DNA of 59,910 nucleotides from Gnetum montanum (GCA_015680685.1 MNCI01037805.1:508630-568539), one strand, 5' to 3'; numbered from the stretch's first letter, positions 11,005 to 22,400 are shown. Notes: generated by a model not told the origin, from the letters alone. Made by a program: numbers and translations.

Positions 11005-12636
11005 CACACATTGCAATGTTTACACATTTTATACAAATGTGTTGATGAAAATGAAAACAAAGCTACAAAGCTTTAATAATAATTTTTAATATATATATAT
11101 ATATTAAAAGTTGGGTAAGGCTTATGGCTTATAAATGCTTGATAAATCTAATTTTCTTTTTAATTTTCATAGAAAATGATGATTAATTCTCCTTAATATT
11201 TGTAGTCTCTTATGAGACACTTGCCAACTTTGGCATGTATTTCTCTAATTGTTGTAACTTCCTATGGTGATCTCCATGATATTTATTACCAAGGAAACAC
11301 TTGACAACCATAACTTAAATTTCTAATAACTTCCTATGAAAGTTATAACTTCTAAGATAGCTATAAATTAATATTCCTAGATATTTGTAATACCCCTAAC
11401 TCTTCATGATTTTGTAACTTCTCCAAGGTCACTATACAAGGGCCTTTAAGGAAGAAGAAAAAAGAGGGGGGTAGGGGTGGTGTGAGGGAAGGGAGGGAAG
11501 GGTGGTGGAGGAAGATTTTGGAAAAAGACAATTGAAGATTACTTGTAAGATGGCTTGATAAAGACATCAATTTAGCTACTTTGTTTTAATCCTGTGAGTT
11601 CATTTCTTCCCATTTTGTTTTAGTTGCTTAGGTAATGGTTTAGATAGTATTGTGTTTGGCATTTAACTTTGGGATTTTTCCTAAGTTTCTTTTATAGCTT
11701 TGTTTTTGTGCAATATTAGACTCCTATTAAGATTTGCCATAAAAGAGCTTATGTTGTTAAAAAGCCTCAAGAGCAATTCAATAGTAATGTCTTAACAAAA
11801 TTTCCTTTTTGAGCATATAGAATCTAGGAAAATCTTTGGTATTTTGAGATGACTAAAATGGCTTAATTATTTTAAAGTGTATTACCTTGGTATTTCAATC
11901 CTAAAATTGTCAATTTTTTTTGAAGGCTCTATTGAATGCAATCTTTGACAACTATTAAGCAGCCATAATAGAGACTTGTACTTTGTCATTTATGAAGAAT
12001 TTTTGATAGTATAATAATATTGTCTTTACGAAAGTGGTTGTTGAGCTCAAAAGGTTTGAACAATTTATAGTTAGATTGAATTGAAATAGCTTTATTGTGA
12101 AGTATTTCCTTGTGTCAATTTATCTTGCTTAAATATTTGAGATTCTATGCAAATTTGCTTTCTTTTCTTTCTTCTTCTAAGTCCATTGAATCTCGCTCTA
12201 TTTCTAGTTTTCTTATGAAATTTTCTCTTTGGGGGAAATTAGGAGTAGATTGGGAGAATTGTGCTCAAACGTTTTTGTAAAATTTTATTTCTTGTAAGTA
12301 GTGCACTATATGGATCATATAGACTAAGTGATTGAAGAAATAGGAATCTTCAACAACTTACAATATTTCACAAAGTTAGTTGAATCTCTTTTATGCTAGT
12401 CGATTACAATTTCATACATAACCCAACCATTTTAACATTCACAATAGCAAACACATACTCACAATTATTTCATTTTATAACAACTGAGTCTATGTGGAGG
12501 TATCTAAACCTTGGTTTTTCCAGAGACCAATAGGTACCTAAACCCTGTTGAAGAACATCTTCGATCTCATGACTTCCCAACATCACAAGACTTAGAGGGC
12601 AACCCATGTTGGTGGTTCAATCCAAAATGGCCACCA
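11005..12636 (+). repeat. Upstream region of Element 0, probably containing its 5' LTR
   Basis: The region has no coding frame and ends in CA at 12636, followed by the leader and primer site as in Element V (48666). The LTR start was not found and may lie left of the solo LTR at 9959. An AT palindrome lies at 11084-11109. Confidence 0.4.
11084..11109. repeat. (AT)n palindrome
   Basis: Eight AT units flanked by tttta and taaaa form a perfect 26-bp self-complementary tract. Confidence 0.8.
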
Positions 12637-12646
12637 ATAGTTCTTT

Positions 12647-12663
12647 TGGTGCTAGAAGGAGGG
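12647..12663 (+). other. Primer-binding site candidate, Element 0
   Basis: tggtgctagaaggaggg lies 10 nt after the CA at 12635-12636. Element V has tggcactagaaggaggg at the equivalent place (48677-48693), also 10 nt after a CA. The two leaders share the 'atagtt' spacer. I cannot name the tRNA with certainty. Confidence 0.55.
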
Positions 12664-12785
12664 CTGAAAATTTGTCCTCTAAGTTCATAGGCTTGATAGC
12701 CCTAGCACACCAACAATTCTTTATTTCTAGTAGGGCTTAAGAAATTAGATACTATTTTGAGTTCATGACCAAATAGATTGATAGT

Positions 12786-14143
12786 TTGGAATATTTCAAA
12801 GGTTCCAAAGAAATTCTTGATTATAAGACTAATTATTCATCAGAAGAAGAAGAGAAGAAGGTTTTTGAGTTTGAAACAAGTATTGGAGTAAAGACTAGAA
12901 GGATAAGAAGATCACCTCATTTTTCTAGTTTATTATTCTATAAGAGAAAGTCAAAGAAGTATAAGAGTTCATCAATCAAAAGAAATTCTAATAGGATGGT
13001 AAATCCTTGGTAAAGAGTTACACCAGGATTTCAAAACTACAACAATATTCTTAAGGTAGTTTACAAATATTTTCCCAAGCCCTTTATTCCTAGAAAAGCT
13101 TACTTAGTTGAAGGATACATTCACTTATTTGAGTTAGCTTTAGCTCATGCTAATGTTCAATACCAAGAATAAGCTTGTAGGTTTTTTGTAGTAAATTTAA
13201 AGGATATGGCCCAAATTTGGTATTCAAACTTGCCAAATAATAGTATCACAAGTTGGGATGATATGAAAAGTCTTTTCTTGGCCTAGTTTAACATTCAATT
13301 GGATCAACAACAACTATACTATGGATTAGTACAAGTTGAGCAAGGAGTTAAAGAGTTAATTAGAGATTTCAAAGAATTTGCAGGCTCTTTCAAAGATAAT
13401 ATAGATCATTAGATGAAGTGCTTAGAGATACTTAGCTTAAGGTTGTGAATCCCAATATTTGAATTTGGTTGAGGAGAACTTCAAACTTGCTAAAACTAAA
13501 TGACTACTTTAGTGAAGCTATATAGTTAGAAAAACAATTGAACTTGAATCATGAAGAGATTATCACAACTCAAAAAAGAGAAGAAAAAATGATGATTCCT
13601 ATGCAAGATTTTGCTCAACTTAAGGCATGACTGAGGCCATCCCTTATTAAGATATAGCAAGAGTTAGAAAGCAAAGAATCTAAAAATGAATAGTTAATGA
13701 AAGACTTGTCCAACAAAGTAGTGAAACTAGAAAAAGCTTGAGAAAAAGTTAAGATCAAGGAAGAAAGGAAAAATAGAAGGTATAAGCATCAAGATACTAA
13801 GTTAATAGAAGATGAGGATGAAAATGATCTTATTATGTCTAACTTCCTTGATATTGAATCAGGTAATGAACTATCCAATGTTTATTATGAAAGTAAGTCT
13901 TCTAGCAATGGATCTAGAAATACGTCTTCCCTATCAAGTTCTGAAGAAGATATATCCTTAGATGAGGAGTGTAATAACAATAAGGAAAATGGATATAATT
14001 TGAGATCAAAAGAAAGATTAACTACTTCCAGGCCTCCAAACATTATTTCTAATCCATCCACTAAGAAGAAGGTTTTTGAACCAAGTAGAAGAGAGAAGAA
14101 CAAAAATAAAGTAGATCAAGTAGAGAAAAGTACTCAAAATTAA
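12786..14143 (+). pseudogene. gag, Element 0
   Basis: The first 75 codons (12786-13013) are charged and Lys/Glu-rich. The capsid-like part (about 13100-13440) reads L-K-D-M-A-Q-I-W-Y-S-N-L-P, I-T-S-W-D-D-M-K-S-L-F-L-A, then V-K-E-L-I-R-D-F-K-E-F, the usual pattern of the retrotransposon gag core (PF03732). A Ser/Glu-rich stretch follows at 13835-14143 in another frame. TAG stops at Gln positions and frameshifts break it. No clear zinc knuckle was seen. It would form the particle shell. Confidence 0.65.
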
Positions 14144-14329
14144 ACTCTTAATAAATGGATGAAGAGACTAGGCTTTTATGGAGATGGAGAATATGATTTA
14201 ATTGAAGATCTCAAACATGTTAGGGAAAATATTAGCATATATCAATTACTATAGATAGGAGATCAACAAAGAAAGGCTTTAGAGTTTATTAAAGGTAAAA
14301 AGAGAGTAAGAGAATCAAAGTTAAGCTAT

Positions 14330-14760
14330 GTGTCCAACAATGATGAGAAAAAAAAAACTAGGTATGATTGTATTCCTGACAAGGAAGCACCTCCTTTTCT
14401 ATTGACAATGAAGTTAAAGGACAAGTATCTTTATAATTGTTTATTTGATTTTGGAGCTACCTCTACTATCATGCCATTGTCAATATGCAAAAAACTTGGT
14501 TTGATACTTGATAAATCCAATAAGATGATTGTTCAAGTAGATAAGAGTAGAGTTAAGATTGTGTATCCGTTGTCCAATGTTTTATAAAAAATTTCTTTTG
14601 AACCTTGCATAAAAAGTAGAGTAACTATTCAAGTTGTAGACATACCAGATTCACATAGTTTGTTCTTGAGTAGAATTTGGATTAAGAATTTCTCAAGTTA
14701 CATATTAACAGATTATTCTCATATGTGGCTACCTTGGAAAGGAGAGCTAAATCATGAAAG
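14330..14760 (+). pseudogene. Retropepsin-like protease, Element 0
   Basis: The frame reads C-L-F-D-F-G-A-T-S-T-I-M-P, with Asp and Gly-Ala of the active-site loop at about 14447-14458, then L-S-I-C-K-K-L-G-L. One TAA at 14585-14587 interrupts it; afterwards the same frame continues through the linker into the RNase H at 14843 with one more TAA near 14828. Protease and RNase H are therefore in register, as parts of one polyprotein. Confidence 0.75.
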
Positions 14761-14842
14761 CATTACTTCGAATGGAAAGAATAAAGTTGTTGAAACAAGA
14801 GCTTTTGAAACTAGAATTTGCACACTTTAAGAAGTTGATAAC

Positions 14843-15316
14843 TTGGAAAAAGAAGAATCTCAAGATAAGAGTAAATGGAAACTATACTTTGATGGTTCTT
14901 GTAACTTGAAAGGTGCAAGGGTTGGAGTAGTTCTAGTAAAATATTATTTTCCAAAAATATTTAAGGAAACTTATCTATCTTTCCCTTGTACGAATAACAA
15001 GGCTAAATATGAAGCTCTAAGTATTGGAATTAAAGCATCATTTGAAAAAATAATCAAGGTAATCACCATAAAAGAAGACTCAAGATTAGTTTGTGAACAT
15101 ATTAAAGGTAATTGTGTTGTAAAAAGTTCATTCTTACGACCTTATAAACAACTTGTCTACAAAATGCTGGATCAATTTCATCATTATAAAATAGAACATA
15201 TAGGCAAGAAGGATAACTATATAGCATATGATTTAGCAAACCTAGCTTCATCATTAGATGTGAAAAAGATAGAAAGTTACAAGGGTGTAATGATTGAGAA
15301 TGAACATCAGCCATAG
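14843..15316 (+). CDS. Additional plant-type RNase H, Element 0
   Basis: 157 codons without a stop. It opens with W-K-L-Y-F-D-G-S (first catalytic Asp), then T-N-N-K-A-K-Y-E-A-L (Glu), T-I-K-E-D-S-R-L-V (Asp), and ends with N-Y-I-A-Y-D-L-A-N-L-A (last Asp), so the D-E-D-D set is present. This pattern belongs to the additional RNase H of Tat elements (RVT_3-like), not to the Ty3-type RNase H that follows RT; the latter is found separately at 16554. In canonical Tat elements this domain lies between RNase H and integrase. Here it follows protease in the same frame. It would degrade RNA in RNA-DNA hybrids during reverse transcription. It is the best-preserved domain in the element. The ATG at 14843 is internal. 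Confidence 0.8.
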   Translation: MEKEESQDKSKWKLYFDGSCNLKGARVGVVLVKYYFPKIFKETYLSFPCTNNKAKYEALSIGIKASFEKIIKVITIKEDSRLVCEHIKGNCVVKSSFLRPYKQLVYKMLDQFHHYKIEHIGKKDNYIAYDLANLASSLDVKKIESYKGVMIENEHQP

Positions 15317-15519
15317 ATAACATAAAGCATTTACAAGTAGTTAAAGACAATGATCAATTGCTTAGATTTTTAAGGAATAAATAAGAATTCAAAAGTCAAA
15401 TCATACCTAAAATAGTGCCAAGGTTTAAGACAAATTTCATTTCCAAAAGGGTGATTGATTATGAACATGAGTTTAGCAAAAATTTGCATACCAAAAAAGA
15501 TATACAGAATCTAGATGAT

Positions 15520-16540
15520 TAAGCTTATGAAGTAGTAAATTTTGGATCAACCAAGATACCAAAGATGTTAAATATCACAGAGGAAAAAGATTTAGTTTTC
15601 AAGAAAAAATTATTATTACTCCTAAAAAGTAATTTGGAAAATTTTTCTTGGTCTTATGATGATCTTAAAAATTTTCAACCAGATGTGATGACACATAAAA
15701 TTCCTTTAATAGATGATTGTAAGACAATTAAACAAAAAGAAAGGAAATTCAATCCATCATTTGAAATATCCATGGAAGCTAAGATCAAGAAGTTATGACA
15801 AGCTTGAATCATATATCTAGTCTGATATTTGACATGACTTGCTAACCTTGTGCTAGTAAGAAAGAAGAATGACAATATTAGGCTTTGCGTAGATTTGAAG
15901 AATTTAAATAAAGCCTCAAAAAAAAAGATAAATATCCACTTCCTAGAATCGATGAAATGTTGATAAAAGTATCAGGTTGTCAAGTATATTCTTTCCTAGA
16001 TGGTTTTTTAGGCTATAATTAGATCATGGTAGATAAGGGTGACAGATATAAAATGACATTTATCACTAAATGGGGAACTTTTGCTTACCAAAGAATTCCA
16101 TTTGGATTATCAAATGCTAGAGATACTTTTGAAAGAGTAATAGATTTAGCCTTTAAAGATTTAATAGGTGAGATCATTGTGGTTTATTTGGATGATATCA
16201 TCATCTTTTCTAAAAGAAAGGAAGATCATATTGGTGATTCTTAACAAGTTTTTGATAGATGTCATGAGTTTGGTATTTTGTTAAATCCTAAGAAATGTAT
16301 CTTTGGGTTTAAATATGGAAGTTTACTAGGCCATGTAATCTTTCAAGAAGGAATTGCTATAGATAATTCTTGAATCCAAGAAATATAGAATATTGAACAT
16401 TCTACAAGTAAAAAGTGTCTTAGATCTTTATTTGGAAAGAAAAATTTCATTAGGAAATTTATCCTTGAATTCACTGAAATTACTAAACCTTTGATGCATA
16501 TGCTAAAGAAAGATGTCCTAGTAGAGAAAACACTAGAATA
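15520..16540 (+). pseudogene. Reverse transcriptase, Element 0
   Basis: The N-terminal part (15565-15798) reads F-S-W-S-Y-D-D-L, then H-K-I-P-L and R-K-F-N-P. The fingers (R-L-C-V-D-L-K-N-L-N-K-A, then Y-P-L-P-R-I-D-E-M-L) cover about 15880-15960. The palm has S-F-L-D-G and Y-Q-R-I-P-F-G-L-S-N-A, and the catalytic Y-L-D-D at 16185-16196 with both Asp present. G-H-V-I marks the connection. Stops and two frame changes are present. Y-L-D-D and the sequence set it apart from the F-M-D-D elements I to III. Confidence 0.8.
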
Positions 16541-16553
16541 AGAGAGAGTCTTA

Positions 16554-17081
16554 GTGGAAATTATAAAAGCTATTCAAGAAGCTCCATACTTCGTGAATCC
16601 AAAATTGAAAGAAGACTTTTGGTTATGTGCTTTTGCTTTAGATGATTCAGTTGTTGCTATTTTAACTCAAAAAGATGAAGGTCAAGATGAACCAATCAAA
16701 TTATTTGGGTATCAATTGAAAGGTTTAGAGCTAAATTATTTAGACTTAGAGAAACATGCATTTTTAGTTATTAAGGTACTTCAGCGTTTCAAATATTCCT
16801 TGGAAAGCTCATTAGTTCATATTTTGCTAATAGAGCCTACGGTTAAACAAATCTTAGCCCAAAATAAAATTGGATTGAAAAGAAGAAAATGGCTCATAAA
16901 GCTTCAAGAGTTTAGATTTTCATTAAAAATATGCAAAACCATTAAAGGAATGAGATTAGCTAAGTTAATGGTTAGAGATGAGAAAGTATGTGTGGTTAAG
17001 ACTCATGAAAGAAACTCGTATGATGGAATTCTAGAATTCCTTAATACACAAGAGGTTTCCAATAATCTAATTGTGAGTTAG
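16554..17081 (+). pseudogene. RNase H domain following RT, Element 0
   Basis: The frame reads F-A-L-D-D-S-V-V-A-I-L-T-Q, then P-I-K-L-F-G-Y-Q-L-K-G-L-E-L-N-Y-L-D-L-E-K-H-A, L-Q-R-F-K-Y-S-L-E, and K-R-R-K-W-L-I-K-L-Q-E-F-R-F, the usual order of the Ty3-type RNase H. The frame stays open for 175 codons. No second copy of the additional RNase H lies between this and integrase. Confidence 0.75.
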
Positions 17082-17125
17082 AAGAGAGCTTTCTTCAAGA
17101 GAGAAAATAAATTTATGATTAAAGT

Positions 17126-18258
17126 TTGGTTTACAAAAATGATTTTAGATGGGTTTTATTGAGATGTGTTCACAATGATCAAATTGGTCCTATCCTAGAA
17201 CAATTCCATGATCATTCTAATTTGTTATATGAATCCCCTAAGTCTATCATGCAACATATTTTTTTTTATGATTTTTATTGGCTTGGTATAACTAAGATAT
17301 TAGTTGAAAAATTCAAAGATGTTACAAATGCTAGATTCCTGGACCAAAGATAAAAAAGAATAGAGCTCCTTTAAAACCAGTAATTGTGGATAGACCATTT
17401 TAGCAATGGGGCTTAGATTTTATTGGTACAATTACTCTTTCAAGAGCTAGACATAAGTTTATTTTTATAGCTACTAATTAATTTACCAAATGGTCCAAAG
17501 CAAAGGCTCTAAGAAAAAGTTCAATAATAGATGTGATTAAGTTCTTGGAAGATTAGATTTTAAGTCATTTTGGTCTACCAAAAGTATTAGTATTCAACAA
17601 TGGACTAGCTTTTTAATATAAAGAGTTTACAACATGGGCATCAGAAAAATCCATTTTTCTATTTTCTTCTTCAAATTATTATCCTCAAGGAAATGGCTGA
17701 GTTGAATCTACAAATAAAAAGCTTATTTCCTACATTAAGAAGTCAATGGATGGAAATCTAGGAAATTGGAGTGATTATTTACAATATGCATTATGGATTG
17801 ATCGTATTAGATTTAAGAAAGCTATTGAAATGTTAGCTTATAATTTGGTCTATGGTCTACCTACAAGAATTACAAACAAGATTATAAGTTTGGCCTTAGA
17901 TTTGGTATAAAAGTATAGTGATAAAACCAATAAAGATAGAAGTTTCATGAATTTTCTCATTAAAAGATAAGTCAAAATGGATAGAGCTAAAGATAATTTA
18001 TTAAAGAATGCTTCTCAAGTCAAAAGGTGGTTTGACAGAAAGGCTCTAAAAAGAACTTTTAAAGTTGGTGATCTTGTATTATTATGGAATATTAAGAAGC
18101 CAAATAAGTTTTTGACAATATGGACTAGTCCATTTTAGATCAAGAAAGAATTATTAGAGGACACTTACAAATTATCAATGGTAGAGAGGATAGAGTTGCA
18201 GTTTCCATATAATGTTTTGCATATAAAACATTATTTTGGACAACTACCTACAACTTAA
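17126..18258 (+). pseudogene. Integrase, Element 0
   Basis: The zinc-domain remnant is F-Y-D-F-Y-W-L-G at about 17260-17290. The core begins W-G-L-D-F-I-G-T (first Asp kept), the second site reads V-F-N-N-G (Asp to Asn), and the third reads V-E-S-T-N (Glu kept) after a TGA at the usual Gln. The C terminus has F-K-V-G-D-L-V-L-L-W and ends I-K-H-Y-F-G-Q-L-P-T-T before TAA at about 18256. Several stops are present. It is inactive because of the second-site change and the stops. Confidence 0.75.
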
Positions 18259-18794
18259 ATCTATATTTATAAATTAATATATGTATATAATATAGTAATA
18301 GATATATGTAAGTAATTATAAGAATATTTAGTATACACGGTAGTGAGTAGTAAACCTTTATATATAAATTTTAATATGTATATGTTTAGTACTAGCATAT
18401 ATATATATAGACTTATATAATATTTAACCATAACATATATATCCCATATGTATGCTTAGATAAGTCTATATAATATTATTACAACATGTATATGTTAGAG
18501 TATTAGTTTTAAAATATTTAATTTAAAGTGTTAGTTTAATCATTGAACTTATATTATCCCAAGTAATCATTACTTGTGATGAGTGTAAGTGGGAGTGATG
18601 GTTAGATAACTACATAGTGGTGAATCAATTTCAACAACCAAATAGTGGAATTTAAATTAACCAATTGTATGATGATTGAAATAAATGGTTTTGGCTAAGT
18701 GGCAAAGTTGGTTAGTAGAATTGGTGGGAATTTCAAACTTACTTTTCAGTATATAAGGAGATGTGAAATGGTTGGAAATGCATAATTTTCAATT
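18259..18794 (+). other. AT-rich 3' sequence of Element 0
   Basis: No coding frame. Repeated tatata runs occupy 18270-18500. A purine stretch (gtaagtgggagtga, about 18585-18598) could be a polypurine tract, and tatataagg near 18751 a TATA box, which would place part of the 3' LTR here, but I could not match it to the 5' side. Confidence 0.35.
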
Positions 18795-18799
18795 CAAGG

Positions 18800-19659
18800 T
18801 GGTGAATCATAAATGGGTTATGTAAATTGGGCCCCATCCACTAGGCCTTGTTGACTAGGCCTCGTTGACACATGATTTGATGCATTGACGTAGCCTCATC
18901 GATGTAGTGTTTGTTTTTGCCTATAAATATGCACTCACCCACCATCTTTATGGCATGTCTTGTCATAGTTGTAGTGGAGCTCTTGCAGTTTTGTCTTTTG
19001 GAACTTAGAAGTGCCTGTAGTAGGAGTCAATAGTGTACATATCTTTATTTGGGCATTGTTATACCTAAGCATAGAAATGTGTGTGGTAATAAAGATGAGC
19101 TTTTTGATAAACCTTGCAACACTTTGAAATAGATTAATTATTTATTTATGCATTTAGTGTTTCATGAAATTTCATTTAATGCTTTAAGTAATTAAACTAA
19201 ATTAAGCTAGATTAAATAGCAATTAATTAAGCACATAAGTACGACCACTTCGAGCATGCACATGATGCTTGGTAATCCTAGTAACGCTTAAGATTTGATA
19301 ACCCAGTAGAATGATACATATTTAGGATGTGTACAGAAAGTGGGCCTGAATGCTTATGTTGGGATTAGTTAGACATTGGTTAGTTAGTTAGGTTAAATTA
19401 GCAATTAAATTACTTTATCCCTTTCATCTTTTATTTTAAGCACCCAAACCATAAAACATAGAAATAATAAAAATCATATGCCACAATTACACTTAACCAT
19501 ACCTTTGCATATCACAAGTGTAATTGGAAAGACAATGAATGACTATTAGGGAAAATTCACCTCCTAGAGGCTAGTGTACCAGAAGCCATAGAGTCCATAG
19601 AATTCTACTAGATCACATGTGAATGCTTGGTGATTTTTATGGTTGAGCATCACTCATCA
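18800..19659 (+). repeat. 5' LTR of Element II
   Basis: 860 bp. It starts tggtgaatcat (3' LTR: tgatgaatcat) and ends CTCATCA. U3 has three 14-bp steps (18827, 18841, 18855) with a GGCC core and a TATA box at 18922-18929 (TATAAATA). AATAAA at 19088-19093 is a polyadenylation signal. The 3' LTR has TAGAAATA at the TATA position (30653-30660). Confidence 0.9.
18827..18929 (+). promoter_or_regulatory. U3 promoter with 14-bp GGCC repeats and TATA box, Element II
   Basis: Units ttgggccccatcca, ctaggccttgttga and ctaggcctcgttga follow one another at exactly 14-bp steps, then TATAAATA at 18922. The same plan is in Element III (32287, 32301, 32315) and in the 3' LTR (30558, 30572, 30586). Confidence 0.6.
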
Positions 19660-19660
19660 T

Positions 19661-19678
19661 TGGTGCTGTTGCTAGGGA
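19661..19678 (+). other. Primer-binding site, tRNA-Asp type, Element II
   Basis: tggtgctgttgctaggga follows the LTR end by one base. Against the complement of the plant tRNA-Asp 3' end (TGGCGCCGTTGCCGGGGA) it differs at four sites, three C-to-T and one G-to-A. Athila elements are known to use this primer. Confidence 0.75.
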
Positions 19679-19814
19679 TTCTTTTTGTTTGAAATGTACG
19701 ATGTATAGGCATAGTAAAAATCATTAACATTGTTGGATGAACCCTAAGGTTAGAGATCATTCTAAAAATAAAAATAATAATTTAAGCACACTGATATCCT
19801 ATTCTAATTGAAAA

Positions 19815-21560
19815 ATGTCTTCTTCTTACAAGTGTGATGATACTAAACAACTAGTGCCTCAAGAATGTAGGATGTTATATAATCATCTAGATGAGTATGT
19901 GCCTAACTTCACCTCCATCTTGCATCAAGATAAACAATTGTGGTGGTAAGAAATGGAGGGCAACATTGTAATGCCTTTTGATTGATCTATGTCTAGGATG
20001 CTACTCTAGACTCTTAGGAGGTTAAGCATCCAAGATCTTCAAGAAGAGTACCTTGTGCATGACCATGATGACCGAGACTATTGTCCCACTAAAACACAAC
20101 ATAGGAGAGATCAACACCAAGAGAAGCACCATGAGGCTTTGAAGGGAAAATGGTTTACCAATCCCTTGTTCATTCTCAACCAAAATAGAAATGAGGATCC
20201 TTCCTTTGGGGGTTCTCAACATGAACATTCTCCACCCCTTGATATTAGTGATGGGGGCTTGAACTTAAAGTTGCAGTCCACTATTAACGATTTGGATTCA
20301 GGCAAAAGTGGGAGTCAAGGTAGGGGCTTGAGCAAGCATCAAGATGATAAGAAAGCTGATAAATGTGGCCATGATAAGTGTAGAGGAGGTGGTAGACATC
20401 ATGGCGGTGGCAGTCCTCCTCCCTCTTCATCCTCTTCATCTACATATTCTTCTTCTTCCTATTTTAGTTTTGAGAGATGTTGTAGAAAGGAAAATAATCA
20501 TCACTAGGCTCACCATGAACGAAGAGGTAGCAAAGGACATCATACGCATTGTCAAACTAATGATGATGAGGAGCCTTTTCTGGCAACTTGGAGTATGCTA
20601 AATATCATAGAGGCCATAAAAATTCCAACTAGGTATGTGAAAGATAGTCAAATCAAGCAACTTCACTTGAACAATATTCCTAGATTTGAGGGGGACATAA
20701 CTTTAATCTACAAACACATATTCAAGCCTTTGATGATGCATGTGCCTTACAAAATATTGAAAATGAATATTAGAAATTAAAGCTATTTCCTAGGACATTC
20801 ATCAAGGAAGTAGAAAACTAGTATTACTCCTTGGAGCCAAAATCCATCTACAAGTGGAGTACAATGTTAGAGCTATTCAATGATAAATACCAGACATACT
20901 CCTAAGTATCTAATCTGAGAAGGTAGATCCAAGGATGGAAGCAAGGAACACATGAACCCTTGGATGCCACCATGAACATATATTATTCTTTCATACATTG
21001 ATGCCCTAGCCATGATTATTCTTAGTGGCAACAACTTCACCACATCATAGATGGACTTAGATCAGAAATGAAAAGAACTCTTAGGGTTTATGCCCAAGGA
21101 AGACTATCAGAACTTAGAGCCCATTAAATCCAAAGGTTGATAGAGTAGGTAGCAAAGGAAGAAGGAGAGTTGAGAAAATAGGTAAGGAATATAATAGGAA
21201 TCCTTCCATTAGAAAAAGGGACATCTACTTTTGTGACAACTAGGAGGAGTCACCACTTGATGAGGTGGTGCAATGAAAATCCTTGCCAATACAAAAATTT
21301 ATTTTTGATATATTAACCACGGTTGATAAATTATGGAACTCTTTGGATGAAAAAATCCAAACTAATCTAAGAAACACAAAAGAATCAAGAGAGAAAAGTA
21401 ATGATCGTGACTATAGGAGATAGAAAGAAGTTGAACATGCCTAATAAAGGGGTAAGGGCAAGGCTGTAATAGTAGAAGAGGTTGTGGATTTAGAATCAAA
21501 TGATGATGGTGGGTGTAACATCTACCAATATGAACATCCCAAGAGATGTTGCCTTGTTGT
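19815..21560 (+). pseudogene. gag, Element II
   Basis: The ATG at 19815 starts a frame beginning M-S-S-S-Y-K-C-D-D-T, interrupted by TAA after W-W and by TGA and TAG. It continues in the same frame through a His/Gly/Ser-rich segment (20055-20507) and N-I-P-R-F-E-G-D at about 20665. After a frameshift, the capsid core reads L-K-L-F-P-R-T-F, Y-Y-S-L-E-P-K-S-I, then L-H-H-I-I-D-G-L-R and Q-G-R-L-S-E-L-R (to about 21180), matching PF03732. A knuckle remnant near 21512-21550 has C-N-I-Y-Q-Y-E-H-P-K-R-C-C, with Tyr where Element IV has the second Cys of CX2CX3HX4C. It would form the particle shell and bind RNA. Confidence 0.75.
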
Positions 21561-21939
21561 GTCAAACTTACAGGAATCTGGTGTGTATGCTCTATATCCT
21601 AGACTAGAATGAAGGAAGCACTTAGAAGATTACCTTATCCTCAAGGTAGTTCCACCAACAACAGCAAGCTTATTATTTAAGTGGAGCTCCATCACAACTA
21701 TATGAGTAGTACCATTAGTGGAAACACCCATAGTTGTGGGGGATGCCACCACCAAGGCAGCAGTACCCTTATAAGCAACTAGATCTGTATGGGTACTATG
21801 TTGAGAAATTAATGTCTTTGCATGACTCTTCTAGTTATGCTTCTTTTTAGCATCACCAATAGCCCTAGTAAACCCTCACCTACTTATGTGGTTGGTCACC
21901 TTGCATCTCCTTCATCATTCCTAGGAAAAGAGCTGATCC

Positions 21940-22400
21940 TGAAAGTCCTCTCATCTATTTACAGATTGCTAGGAATGAGCCATGCAAAGCTCTTCTTAAC
22001 TCAAGTTCTGGAGTTAATATGATTTCTCACAAAATGTACAATGATTGGAACCTACCTCCTCTCAAGAAGAGTAATATTCATTTAGAACTAGTAGATTGAT
22101 CCATCACTATTCCATTGGAATTGGTAGAAGATATTGTGGAAACTATCTGTGGGTCATCTTATCTTGCTGATTTCCTGGTAATCAAAGTTGAAAATTGCAA
22201 GGGGGACTTCCCAATCATTATGAAAAGGGCATAACAAGCATCAAAGATCTCTCCTGGGAAATTTCCAAGGAGAATGAATTTGGAAAGATTAAGAAGAAGA
22301 GAGTTCCATACATCGTGTATAGCAATATGAGTGCAACTGTGTGTAGAAACTATGGTCTGTCAAGAGCACATCTAGCAAAGCATGTAGATAGTGTGTAGAT
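21940..22400 (+). pseudogene. Protease, Element II
   Basis: The frame reads C-K-A-L-L-N-S-S-S-G-V-N, with Asn at the place of the catalytic Asp of Elements I and III, then S-I-T-I-P-L-E-L-V-E-D-I and F-P-I-I-M-K-R-A. TGA at 22097-22099 and TAA at 22232-22234 fall where Element I has CAG (409-411) and TGG (544-546). It is inactive. Confidence 0.7.

Larger units (their letters stand above)
11005..18794 (+). mobile_element. Element 0: Tat-like Ty3/gypsy element, protease-RNase H-RT order
   Basis: This plus-strand element has a primer site (12647), gag (12786-14143), protease (14330), an additional RNase H (14843-15316), RT, RNase H and integrase (to about 18258). The additional RNase H has the sequence features of the extra RNase H of plant Tat elements, but lies before RT instead of between RNase H and integrase. 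Element II inserted at 18795-18799; the host sequence resumes at 32000 and is broken again by Element III at 32260. LTR limits are not defined, so the ends given are the neighbouring insertions. RT and IN carry stops and the integrase second Asp is lost. Confidence 0.75.

Noticed and set aside
18270-18500. AT-rich stretch as a scaffold attachment region or origin
   Set aside because: Simple TA richness in old transposon DNA is insufficient evidence.
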